Assembly (NCBI RefSeq): GCF_018991925.1 | Contig: NW_024720773.1 | Span: forward strand, 1,798,447-1,862,446 | Length of the DNA stretch: 64,000 nucleotides | Origin: Homarus americanus | Taxonomy: Eukaryota; Arthropoda; Malacostraca; Decapoda; Nephropidae | Reading direction: 5' to 3' | In this document: positions 34,401-44,942 of the stretch, piece after piece | Layout of the letters: every line of letters starts with the position of its first letter | Position numbering within the stretch: position 1 is the stretch's first letter | Position numbers and translations under genes: made by a program | The notes under the pieces: generated by a model | Told to the model about the DNA's origin: nothing | Seen by the model: the letters and a program-made list of their open reading frames with translations, nothing else | The model's database searches: none

Positions 34401-34596
34401 TTCAGAAAGGATATAGGCAAGCACTGGTTTGGTAATAGAGTTGTGGATATGTGGAACAGGCTACCGAGTGCTATAGTAGGATCGGGGACGCTTGGGAGCT
34501 TCAAGACGAAGTTGGATAGGCACATGGAAGTGCTGGGATGGGTGTGAAAGGGATCTGCCCTGCATGGGCCAGTCGGCCTCCTGCAGTATCCCACTT

Positions 34597-34628
34597 TCTT
34601 ATGTTCTTATGTTCTTATGTTCTTATTA
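34597..34628 (+). repeat. LINE 3' tail repeat
   Basis: About 3.5 copies of TTCTTATG that close the CR1-like LINE, followed directly by the satellite. Confidence 0.85.
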
Positions 34629-36007
34629 CCCACCACCTCGACACTACCCACCACCTCCACACTACCCACCACCTCCACACTACCCACCACCACCACACTA
34701 CCCACCACCTCCACATTACCCACCACCTCCACACTACCCACCTTCTCTCCACCATCCACCACACTACCCACCACCTCCACATTACCTACCACCTCCCACT
34801 ACCCACCTTCTCTCCACCTTCCACCACACTACCCACCACCTCCAGACTAACCACAGCTCTACACTACCACCACCCACCACACTACCCACCACCTCCATTC
34901 ACCCACCACCTCCCACTACCCACCTTCTCTCCACCACTACCCCTACCTTCACTACCCACCACCTCCACACTACCCCACCACCTCCACACTACCCACCACC
35001 ACCACACTACCCACCTCCACGTACCCACCACCTCACTACCCTGTCTCCACCATCCACCACTACCCACCACCTCCCATTACCACCTCCACCTACCCACCTT
35101 CTTTCACCTTCCCACCACACTACCCACCACCTCCACACTAACCACCAGCTCTACACTACCCACCACCACCACACTACCCTACCTCCCACATTACCCCACC
35201 ACCTCCACACACTACCCACCTTCTCCCACCATCCACCACACTACCCTACACCTTCTACCCTACCTCCCATTACCTACCACCTCCCACACTACCAACCACC
35301 TCCCACACCATCCACACCATCCACCTACCCACCACCTCCACACATCCTACATCCCACACTATAAACACCTCCCACCATCCTGCCTCCACACTACCCACAC
35401 CTCCATTACCCACCACCTCCCTACCCACCTTCTCCCACCATCCACCACACTACCCCACCACCTCCACACCTACCACCTCCACACTACCCCCTTCTTTCAC
35501 CTTCACCACACTACCCACCACCTCCCACCTCGCCACCAGCTCTACACTACCCACCACCACCACACTACCCACCACCTCCCACATTACCCACCACCTCCCA
35601 CACTACCCACCTCTCCACCATCCACCACACCACCCACCACCTTCACACTACCCACCACCTCCACAGCCTACCACCTCCCACACCACCAACCACCTCCACA
35701 CCATCCACCATCACACTACCCACCACCTCCCCATCCTACCCACATCCACACTATAAACCACCTCCACACCATCCACACCATCCACTACCTCCACCCTACC
35801 AACCACCTCCACACCATCCACCACCTCCACACTACCAACCTCCTCCACACCATCCACCACGTCCACACTACCCACCACTTCCACACTACCAACCACCTCC
35901 TCACCATCCACACCATCCACTACCTCCACCCTACCAACCACCTCCACACCATCCACCGAATCATCACCCACCACCTCGACACTACCCACCACCTCCAAAC
36001 TACCCAC
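34629..36007. repeat. Minisatellite, unit 18 bp, right part
   Basis: The same unit as 29935-31573. The part at 34990-35740 is very irregular, with many single-base losses, while 35744-36007 is identical to 30946-31209. The array ends abruptly at 36007 in unique DNA. Confidence 0.95.
35744..36007. repeat. 264-bp block duplicated in the array, copy 2
   Basis: Partner of 30946-31209; it forms the right edge of the array. Confidence 0.85.
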
Positions 36008-36181
36008 TACGGGTTTTAGTTATCTGGATGGTGTACAGATCGCACGGGACTAATGACACTGGATGAACGATCGGACTAGGTGTAGGGCAAAAGGCATGAA
36101 CCTAGTTGTATCCCATACAAGAAAGTGCTCATTAGGGTGGTAAAAGGATAAAACCCTCGGCCCTGAAGATCAAAAATAATT

Positions 36182-38900
36182 ATGGACACAAAATCTACCA
36201 ACAAATCATTCCTCACTGACTGGGCAAAGTGTTGTCTTTGTCAACAGGATAAGAAGGAAGATCTTAAGTCTCCACATGCAAATCCTGCCAAAAAAGGAGA
36301 TGACGGTTACAAGAGCTTGGCAAGGAATATTCCTCTATTTCATTCAATCAATGCACTGCCAATCAAGCTTGACCCTGCAAGACTTGTTGAAGATGATGGG
36401 ATAGAGGAGACCTTGAGGAGAAACAAGGCACAGTACCATGAGAGTTGCAGACTTCTGTTCAACAACACAGTTAAATAGAGCTCAGAAAAGGCGAACCTCT
36501 GCAGTTGCTACAGAGGAGAGCAGCAGTAGCAAGATACCACTAATGGTCAGAGACCCCAAAGCAACAGAATGCTTTCTATGTGAGGAAGAAGCTTCGGGAG
36601 ATGACATAAGACATGCAATGACAATGGAACTTAATAAAAGATTGAATGATTGTGCGAACACACTTAGTGATGGAAAGCTCCTTGCCAAACTAAGTGCAGG
36701 AGATGTTGTGGCACAAGAACTGAAGTATCACCCCCGCTGCCTGGCAGACCTGTACAACCGAGAAAGAACACACCGAAATGCTCATGAGCAAGAAGAAGCA
36801 CAAGAGCTTCATCCGAACAAGGATGCATACCCAACTGCTTCCTCTGAACTGGTCACTTACATCACTCAGATGAAAGCTTCTAGTGAAGGTACTGAACCAC
36901 CCATTTTCTGACTTGCTGACTTGGTCACACTCTACAGACAGAGACTTGAGCAGCTGGGTGTTGGATCGCCCGATGTTCATGCTACTCGACTGAAGGACCA
37001 GCTGCTTTTTCACATCCCCCAGCTGCAAGCTCATCACCAAGGAAGAGATATCCTACTGGCCTTTGAGAAGGATGTTGGCTCAATCCTGGCACAAGCAAGC
37101 AAATACGGTGACGCAATCCATCTGGCCAAGGCTGCTGGGATGATACGACGGGACATGCTTCAGCACAAGTCACACTTCAGCAGTACATTTCATGAAGGAT
37201 GCATTGAACAGGCTGTTCCACCATCACTGCTTCAATTTGTATGCATGATCGAACATGGTGCAGATATCAAATCCCAACTCCAGCTTTGCCAACTACAAGG
37301 TAGGAACACAAATCCACAGACACTCCAAGGACCATGAGACACCTTTTGCTATCTACGTCGGCATGTCTGTGTTTGCTAAGACAAGAAAGAGGCAGCTCAT
37401 CGACATGCTGCATGAAAATGGGGTCAGCATTTCATATGACAGAGTTCTACAATTATCAGCCCAGCTAGGAGAAGCAGTTGTATGCCAGTACGTGGAAGAT
37501 GGAGTGGTGTGTCCACCAATCTTGAGGTAGCAGTTGTTCACGACTTCAGCAGTGGACAACATTGACCACAACCCCACTGCGACTACTGCCAAAACGTCCT
37601 TCCACGGGACCAGTGTGTCCATCTTCCAACATCCAAGCCCTGAGCAGGCTGGTGAGGAGCGTGAACCACTCAGACGGAATGCAGATACGATGGTCAAGAA
37701 AGTTCCTGAGCTTCCAGAGGCATTCACCAATGTCCGACCAGCATATATTATGAAGAATCCCAATCCTCCCTTGGTAGCACCTCAGTCATTGCCAGCACCT
37801 GAGTCAATCCAGTCACACCTGCAGGAAGAGTATGCTTGGCTGGAAGAGGTCTTGCTCACTGAGGATGTGGATGATGAAGTCTGCATCACGTGGGCAGCTC
37901 ACCATGCAGCACAGAAGAGGAGTCAGCCATTTGAAGTGAGTATTACGTCTCTGCTTCCCCTGCTTCGAGATCAGGCACACTCTGTGGCAACCATCAAGCA
38001 TGTCATGGAAATGGTTCGTGATACAGTCATAGCTACTGACCAGCCATTGTATGCCCTGGCAAAACAAATCCAATAGCATTGGCCTGAGTATGGAGAAGAC
38101 AGGTATGTTATTATGTTCGGGGGACTTCACATAGAGATGGCTGCACTGAGATCACTAGGAACGCTACTACAAGGCAGTGGTTGGACCGGTTCCCTTGTTG
38201 AAGCAGGAGTGGCTTCATCTGGTACAGCAGAGCCTTTTTTGTCTGTATCAAGTGTAACTAAGACAAGACTAGCACATCAAGTCACAGCATGCAGCTTATA
38301 CAAACTGATGAAGGAAGCATACCAGGACTATTGCTCTGATGAGTCTGAAAGGTCAACTTTGAGCTTTGAAGACTGGTGTAAACAACGGAGGAAAGAAATC
38401 TGCATGGCAGACATGGAATGTCTGTGATGAAGCTTCAGAAACAATCACCAAACTCAGCCAATGTCCAACAACAGTTGCTGATGTTGACCTGCAGAAGCTG
38501 GAAAGATTTGTTGTCCTCATGTACGACAGATCTAGTGCAGCCACTGGTGTAGATGAGGCAAGACTAAATCTCTTTTCCCGCAAGCAGAGACCATGTGACT
38601 CCATTCCACCAACCCAGGCAGCCCTCAAGGAACATGCAAAGCGGGCTGCCTACCAGGCTGGTATCATCTGAGGCCAGGCAACAATCTCCAATCCAGAAAC
38701 CAGCAGTCCTGTCAACTAGGGATGGACGCAGAAGGGAGAGGCATGGCAGATACGTTAGACGACTCTTCCCCCCGATTGCGACATGCTGTCAGGAGCTGAC
38801 CAAATGTTGCTGTAAGAAAGACTGCAACCAGAGATGCAATTGCTTTCTCTCTGGACTTTTCTGCACAGCACTTTGCAGCTGCATATGTGAACAGCAGTAA
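36182..38900 (+). pseudogene. CXC-tail family copy C, nearly end to end
   Basis: From 36182: MDTKSTNKSFLTDWAKCCLC, an N-terminal Cys-rich segment; frame change near 36470; ECFLCEEEASGDDIRHAMTM and LLAKLSAGDVVAQELKYHPR (36568-36740); DAIHLAKAAGMIRRDM (37110); HETPFAIYVGMSVFAKTRKR (37330); DNIDHNPTATTAKTSFHGTS (37555); VPELPEAFTNVRPAYIMKNP; EYGEDRYVIMFGGLHIEMAA (38085); GTAEPFLSVSSVTKTR (38222). An internal deletion of the central region follows at about 38420. The C-terminus has RFVVLMYDRSSAATGVDEAR (38500), DSIPPTQAALKEHAKRAAYQ and a CXC domain TKCCCKKDCNQRCNC ending at 38900. In-frame stops lie at 36909, 37528 and 38074. It shares the LPPT/IPPT box and CXC tail with copies A and B. Function unknown; the repeated copies suggest a mobile or highly expanded gene. 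Confidence 0.78.
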
Positions 38901-39699
38901 ATGCACAAAGATGTACTGTCAGGAGAAGTCACAGGAACCAGTGCTAATAGTGAGTGCTTTTTTTTTAGTAAGTTCTTTTTGTTATATTTTTTACTAAAAG
39001 TGTTATTTTATGTGGATAAAAATGTTACAATGGACTTAAAACTATAAAAGAATCATCTGAGCATGCTTGAAAACATATATATCGACACCAAGATCACTCA
39101 GATTGACCAACTACATAAACTTCTAGAAGAAAAATATACCTTTGAAGGTCAATATGGCGGCCATCTTGAAAAATGACCGCCATATTGGATTTTCAAATGG
39201 GCAATCAGGCAGACTTGACTAGTAACCATTAGAGAATTACCATGCCAAATTTGGTGCATGTATCACCATTTGCATGATTCTCTTGAAAATTTGCATTTAG
39301 CTGCCCCACTATAACGAGTTATCATCTGAACTGTAGTTATAGAAACACTGACTCAAACACAATAAATTATCCTAACATCTTGGAAACACTGAAGCATTAT
39401 TATTTGGATCAAAAAGAAAAAAATCTCTAAAGGGCAAAGGAAATAATTGTACTGTACTCTGTGGAAAAGAACCATCTCAACTGTAATACCTTGGACTAAC
39501 TCCTGACTCTTGCTCGTATGGTAAATTAATCGTAGATAACATATAAAAATAAAAAGTAACGCCATGTTCGCATTTTTCTATAAAATTTTTAAACGATTCT
39601 CAGCTGATGCCCGTAAGACCTAGTGCTTGGCGCTCCTACAATGCCACTTGAACCATTCCTGTGCGTCATGGTAATCTGCCCTAACACAGAAGCTGAAAT
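38901..39699. other. Unassigned DNA after copy C
   Basis: No gene recognised. It contains a hairpin at 39150-39187. Confidence 0.45.
39150..39187. repeat. Hairpin with ATGGCGGCCAT core
   Basis: Stem CAATATGGCGGCCAT (39150-39164) against 39173-39187 with one mismatch; 8-base loop. It could be part of a terminal structure of the CXC-family unit or of an unrelated small element. Confidence 0.5.
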
Positions 39700-40125
39700 A
39701 TAAGGTACATAATTTGTTCAGAACAAGGCGGTGAGGTTCATTCTTGACATGAAAGCAAGAGATTTGTTGGTCACGAAGTTCTTCAACCACTGAACATGTT
39801 AAGTGTGGCTGATAAAGTGAGGCTGAACCACGCGTACAGGATTTTCAACAGACTGTGGCCAGAGTATCTAACAAAAAAACTTTGCAAGTATTAGGGATAA
39901 GAACCGGCAGGGCTCAAGACGGAGTGAACATGATTTTATGGTACCTGGTGTCCGCGGCCAAGCGAAAAACACCATCCTCTCTTCTGATATAACAGACTGG
40001 AACAAGTTACCTGACCACACCAAAACCGTTTCCGGTATAAACCAATTTAAAGATAATATAAAGAAGTACATAACAGATGAAGCTACAGCAAGAGAAGAGA
40101 GTGTGTACTAGCAGCGATAATGATC
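39700..40125 (+). mobile_element. LINE reverse transcriptase C-terminal fragment
   Basis: Translated in shifting phases it gives NKAVRFILDMKARDL (39722), NMLSVADKVRLNHAYRIFNR (39793), LWPEYLTK, SRRSEHDFMVPGVRGQAKNT (39915-39970), DITDWNKLPDHTKTVSGINQ (39985) and FKDNIKKYI. This is the conserved region after the reverse transcriptase palm and thumb in Jockey/CR1-like LINEs, ending in the W-N-x-L-P box. The upstream part is missing. Confidence 0.7.
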
Positions 40126-40189
40126 AGCTAGCCACAGATAGTCAAAGAGCAATGTAATGCTTGTTGAATGTTATCGAAAAAGACTCCCT

Positions 40190-40900
40190 AATACTCCTGT
40201 AGACATACTGTTGTGGGGTACGAGTTGTTTGGTTCACACTCAGGATGGGATGGAGAAAGGAAACTCACAATGTGCTCTCTGTATACATGTTGTATTGGAT
40301 GTACAATGCAGCTTGGTGCTGGGAAGTGGCAGCGTGGTTACAAGCGTGATGTAGAGAGAGCTGATTGGTGAGGGTGCTCAGAGGAGGACCAGCTTGTGGG
40401 TCGCCATGCTCGCCGGCGGGAGCGAGGGCCGCCAGGCAGGAGCGGAGGAGGTGGTGTTACTTGAAGACTGGCTGTAGGTAGAAAGAGAGAGGTAGGTCAC
40501 CACGAGGTCAGGTCTTATATAGCGGAGGTAGGCGTGGCTTAATAGTTGACCTCCGTCATGTAAGGTGGCGCTGGTTGACCTAGACCACGAGGCATACACT
40601 GGGGAATTCGCGGGGTCGGCTACTCAGCGACAAGCAGCTTTTGTAGGGAGGAATCACTACACTGTTACTGATCAGAGACCAAGCGTAAGCCTAAGCAAAA
40701 GACCTTCCTGGAAATAAACAGCTGACAGCTTTATTGACTGTCCTGGTCAAGTTGTCTTTGGCCTACTGTTACCACTGTTATTTACCTGCAGTGTCCAAAT
40801 GTAAACCTGTATGATAACTTTACTGAATAAACATTACAATTTTGCAGCTTGCACTACCATATACCGAGTAGTCACTCCACAGACTGCTTATTTCTTACGT
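40190..40900 (+). promoter_or_regulatory. Promoter- or LTR-like segment (candidate)
   Basis: A G-rich stretch is followed by a TATA-like TTATATAGCGG at about 40515 and by AATAAA at 40713 and 40828. This order (TATA box, then polyadenylation signals) could be a solo LTR, but no partner LTR or target duplication was found. Confidence 0.2.
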
Positions 40901-41019
40901 TTTCTATTATAGTTGATAATAGAGAACGATATACAGTTAGTCCAGGAGACTAGTCTAATATAGCAGGGGACTAAATTATGTGGTCGGTGAAACCTCGGTT
41001 GATGATAGATAGATATAAT

Positions 41020-41354
41020 CAGGGGCGGATCCAAGGATGGGAGGTCCTGGGGGTCCGGACCCGACTTTTCATAAAAAAATCCAATTTTTTTTCTTTAATG
41101 TTGTATTGTACTCAGACTTGTTTTTGTATAGTAAAGAGTAATTACTATTGACATCAGGGGTATCTCCTATATCAAGTGCACATGGATTCAAAATTGCCTC
41201 AAAATGTCCATGATATTGGTCAGATTAAAAAAAGTAAAAATATTTCTGGGGGTGCTTGCTTTCGCCCACTCCCTCAATCCCCCAACTGAATGGGCTTGCC
41301 TGTTTCCCCCTCACAACTTCTTGGACCACCTTTTGATATTCCTGGATCGCCCTG
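41020..41354. mobile_element. 335-bp MITE
   Basis: The left end CAGGGGCGGATCCAAGGAT matches the inverted right end CAGGGCGATCCAGGAAT, followed on both ends by GGTCC at similar distance. The flanks are ATAAT at 41015-41019 and 41355-41359, a candidate 5-bp target duplication. No coding capacity. The superfamily cannot be named from this. Confidence 0.65.
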
Positions 41355-41414
41355 ATAATTTCAGGGGCATAACTTCCATATACAGACAGAAGTACGTGCG
41401 TACACTTGAATTAA

Positions 41415-42260
41415 AAAAAAAAAAAACCTTATAAAGGAATGCCAATACGGTTTTATGCCGTAAAGATCCTTCTTAAGACAATTACTCAAGGTACTAGATG
41501 TTTGGACTCAAATTCTGGAACAGGGTGAAAATATCGACATTATATATTTAGATTTTGCCAAGGCTTTCGACAGTGTACCCCACGAAAGGCTGAGAATTAA
41601 ACTGGAAGTTTTTGATTCTGGGAAATGTCCTAGTGTGGATCGGAGACTTTCTGCATGGCCGCAAACAGTGAGTAGTGATTAATGGCACGAAATCGTCATG
41701 TGTACCAGTGACTAGCGGGGTGCACAAGGCAGTGTATTGGGACCGTTGTTATTTGGCTGTTTCGTTTGACTTGCAGAAGCTATACGCCCTCCATACAAAT
41801 GGTTGTGGACGATGCCAGTATTTTAGGGAAATTAGGGCCAAACAGATTGTGAAAGGCTTCAAGAATGGTAGAGGAAATGGCTGCTAAGATTCAATGTAAC
41901 GGATTGCAAAAGGATGCACCTGGGACGCACCAATAGTAAGGAGGTGTATCACATGTCATAACAGGACGAAGAGACTACATTAATTTAAACTGTGAAAAGA
42001 ACCTGGGTGTATATGTCGACAAAGAACTTAAGATTTCGGGCCATTGTGAGAAGATGAATAAGGCAACGAAACTAGTGGGGTTTTATAAGAAGGTCGTTTA
42101 GATATCTAGATGGCCCGTCGCTCGTCACGATCTTCAGGTGAGGAGCTTCCTTCGTCTGGTGCCCGAGGTATGCTAGAGACTGCCAATTGATGAACATGCT
42201 AACCCCCTTCAGGATTTTGAGAGGCTGGGACAAATGCAGGGACAAGCCTCGCCCCTCAGG
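41415..42260 (+). mobile_element. LINE fragment, reverse transcriptase
   Basis: ECQYGFMP (41440), IDIIYLDFAKAFDSVPHERL (41535), GSVLGPLLFGCF (41730), LLRFNVTDCKRMHLGRTNSK (41885) and RRSFRYLDGPSLVTIF (42090) occur in this order. These blocks match the LINE at 42690-48700 closely, so it is a second copy of that family. Several frame changes and stops are present; the endonuclease is missing. Confidence 0.78.
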
Positions 42261-42689
42261 ATCACACTAGTGAGTGAGGAGAAGAAATGGGAGGTTGTTG
42301 GCAGGAAAACTTGGCTGGGCAGGCATCTCAGGTGTGTTGTTTATTCACCAGATCGCACGGTAATGCAGGGGAACTTGCGATAGAAGCTCCTGCAGGACTT
42401 GAAGCAAAGGGAGGAGTCAGGGAGGAACGGAGAGAGGGTGTGCATGGGCTATATCTGGGGGAGGTAGTGGAAGCATGCGCTTCGCTCACCACCCAGGAGG
42501 GGGCACCAGCTCTGCCTCCCAGCCAGGAGAAGGCATGGCTCTACCTCCCACCCAGGAGGACTCGAGCGCCGTGTAAGCAATGACATTTCTAACCACACCC
42601 TGCAAAATACAGTGCACTTAGCAAATGCTGCAGCTTCTGAGAATGGAAGGGGGCCCGAGTTTTTACCAAGAGCAGTCGTTACCGAGAAC
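42261..42689. other. Unassigned DNA between two LINE copies
   Basis: A 98-codon frame at 42287-42583 has no recognisable domain. It may be the LINE ORF1 or 5' untranslated region. Confidence 0.3.
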
Positions 42690-44657
42690 AAATTTCGGCT
42701 TGAATGTCATGTACACTATTACTGACAGGTTCCTTGACAAGAGAGAGGAATTTAAAGCACTACTGAAGGTACACCCACTAAAAAATTATTCGGCACCCTT
42801 ACAATATGACACGGGTAACCGAATAATTTTTTAGTCTAACCCGATATAGTAGGAGTTGTAGAACTGTTGCATGAGAACAGGAGAATCGACCCAGGGATGT
42901 GAGTTCAGTAATGACGGATATGTTTCATTTACGAACATTTTCTCAAGCAACTTGCAAGTGGGGTGTGATTATCTATGCTAGGCAAGACCTTAGAGCAAGC
43001 CAGGAGAGGGTAAGGAAGATGTTTTTGAAGAATCAAAGTAGTGTAAAATTAAGTTGAAGGGAGGAGATGTACTTATTGTCGGGTGCATTTACAGATACCC
43101 ATACTGTAGCATACTAAATCAAAGGAACTTAAGAGCCTTAATAGATAATGCAACAATGTTCAACCCTAGCCACTTCCTTATCATGGGGGACTTTAATTAT
43201 TATGGCAACATCGACTGGAGAAACTAGTTCATAACTTGCATAAATGGTTGAAATAACTCTGCTACTCTTTTGTAGAAACTCAGATAATTTTCTGCTCCAA
43301 CATGTTAAAGTCGATGCATTGCAGAGCAAACTCCCAACCACTGGACCTCATCGTAACAAACGAGGAGGTATGGTGGCCAAACTGGAATTATCTAGCCCCA
43401 GTTGGCACTAACCAACATGTAATGCTGTCTTCAGATTTAACTGTTACCTAGTTCATGGCAAAAACCAGGCCAAGGTGCAAATACTACAAAGAAAATAACG
43501 ACAGGATGAGGGAGGAGATGAGGGTATCCACTGGCCTGACTCACCAGGGCATAAGAACAAAACACTACGCTGTATATCATAGCAAGTAAAATGACCCATT
43601 TGATGGATAAACATATACCCAAAGGCCAAACCCAGTGCCTCTAGGTGTACAGGGGGGATCCCTGCATAAACCATGTGTCGGTCGACAAAGTTAAAGAAAA
43701 CCCGATAAATTCAAGGGCGTGGTAATAGGTCAAACGATGAGCAGGATAGGAGGATGTATGCAAGAGCCAGGAATCAGGCAAGTCAAGAGTGTAAAGAGGG
43801 CTGAACAGGAGTTCAGAGGCTGGTTGTAAGCGAGTCAAGTCAAACCCAGAAGCTTTTTACTGCATGCAAAGTCGAAATTAAAAAGCAGTAGGGATATCAG
43901 ACCTGAGGCTGAAGATGATAATTACGCAGATTCTGACCAGGACAAAGCTGAGGCATTGAACAGCTTCTTTTCCTCGGTGTTCACAAGAGGATGCGTTAAC
44001 CTACCTGCGTTTGAGGACAGGCGGTTCGACACAGCACTGACCCACTTGTGTTCACAGAAGAGGTTATAAAATAAACTGTCAGGCTAAAGGTTCATAAAGG
44101 TGTCGGCCTGACATGGTGAATCCTGGAGTGTTAAGAGAGTTGTGCAAAGAGAGCTTGTTAGACCCTGAAGATCTGTTCTGTAAATGCTTGGATGGACAAG
44201 GTGTCCTAGTGATTGGAAAATGGCTTATGTGGTAGTCATCAAGAAGGGCGATATTCCTCCGAAAAACTATAGAACAGTGAGCTGACTAGCATAGTATGAA
44301 GTACTTGAAATGGCATTATAAGAGTGCCATGATGGAGCATCTACTGCGACGAAACAACCTTGTAAGTTGCCAGCACGGTTTTATGCCGGGGCGCTCCTGC
44401 TTAACACAATTGCTCCAAGGTATTGGATATTTGGACCATACTCTGGAACGGAGTGGTAATCTCGACAATGTATACCTAGATTTTGCCAAAGCTTTCGACA
44501 GTGTACCCCACGAAAGACTAAAATTCAAACTGGAAGGGTACGGAATTCGGGAAATGTCCTAGCGTGGATAGAAGACTTTCTACAAGACAGCAAGCAGTGT
44601 GTGGTGATTAATAGCACGAAATCATCGTCCGTACCTGTCACAAGCGGGGTACCACAG
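42690..44657 (+). mobile_element. LINE, endonuclease and N-terminal reverse transcriptase
   Basis: Endonuclease: NVMYTITDRFLDKREEFKAL (42702), IVGVVELLHEN (42850), HFLIMGDFNYYGNIDW (43170). Reverse transcriptase: GADMVNPGVL-like segment (44110), NNLVSCQHGFMPGRSCLTQL (44358), LDNVYLDFAKAFDSVPHERL (44463), and VTSGVPQ ending exactly at 44657, where a DNA transposon begins. The reading resumes with VPQGSILGPLLF at 47692. Frame changes are frequent in the endonuclease part. Confidence 0.85.
44649..44657. other. Target site duplication, left copy
   Basis: GTACCACAG, identical to 47692-47700. Nine bases are shared; because of the neighbouring bases the real duplication could be 8 or 9. Confidence 0.9.
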
Positions 44658-44677
44658 TAGGGTGTGTTATAGGAGGG
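44658..44677 (+). repeat. Terminal inverted repeat, left
   Basis: Begins TAGGGTGTGTTATAGGAGG; pairs with 47672-47691 with one transition and one indel. Confidence 0.88.
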
Positions 44678-44768
44678 AAGACCAGCTAAAACTAATGGCC
44701 CATCACTTTTTTGGTAGATTTTAGTGTATATAAACAGAAAATAATTTCAGTTTCAATATTTTGCAACC

Positions 44769-44787
44769 TTTTGCTAGGTAAATTTTA
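44769..44787 (+). repeat. Subterminal inverted repeat, left
   Basis: TTTTGCTAGGTAAATTTTA; a perfect inverted copy lies at 47551-47569. The two lie 111 and 122 bp from the ends. Possible transposase binding site. The left copy contains AG-GTAAAT, which could serve as a splice donor. Confidence 0.85.
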
Positions 44788-44882
44788 GCGTGAAATTTAT
44801 CGAAAATCTAACGTACAGCTGCATTAGTGCATTACAATTAAATAGTGAACATTGCTTTCTGACTTCATTCTTTAACAACCCA

Positions 44883-44908
44883 ACTAACAATATTTTTTTC
44901 TGTTTCAG
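44883..44908 (+). promoter_or_regulatory. Candidate 3' splice site before the transposase start
   Basis: CTAAC-type branch sequence, then TATTTTTTTCTGTTTCAG ending at 44908, 34 bases before the ATG. It fits a 5' untranslated intron; no donor has been proved. Confidence 0.4.
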
Positions 44909-44942
44909 ATTCTGATGCATTTATAAGTTGATAATATTTGCG

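Larger units (their letters stand above)
31574..34628 (+). mobile_element. CR1-like LINE, 5'-truncated
   Basis: Inserted in the 18-bp minisatellite. The left end matches the first LINE at about 9795 (shared GGGAGTCAAAAAACAAGCAG), so it starts upstream of the endonuclease and lacks the esterase region. The 3' end is CTTATGTTCTTATGTTCTTA, an 8-bp tandem tail like that of CR1-group LINEs. Frames change several times. It contains endonuclease and reverse transcriptase, listed separately. A target duplication cannot be judged because both flanks are the same satellite. Confidence 0.9.

Noticed and set aside
34538..36019. 493-codon His/Pro/Thr-rich frame
   Set aside because: The 18-bp unit is a multiple of 3, so frames stay open by construction. 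No non-repetitive domain is present.
36182..38900. Functional host tesmin/TSO1 homologue
   Set aside because: The CXC part is a short single domain, the rest does not resemble tesmin, and stops and frameshifts plus an internal deletion are present.
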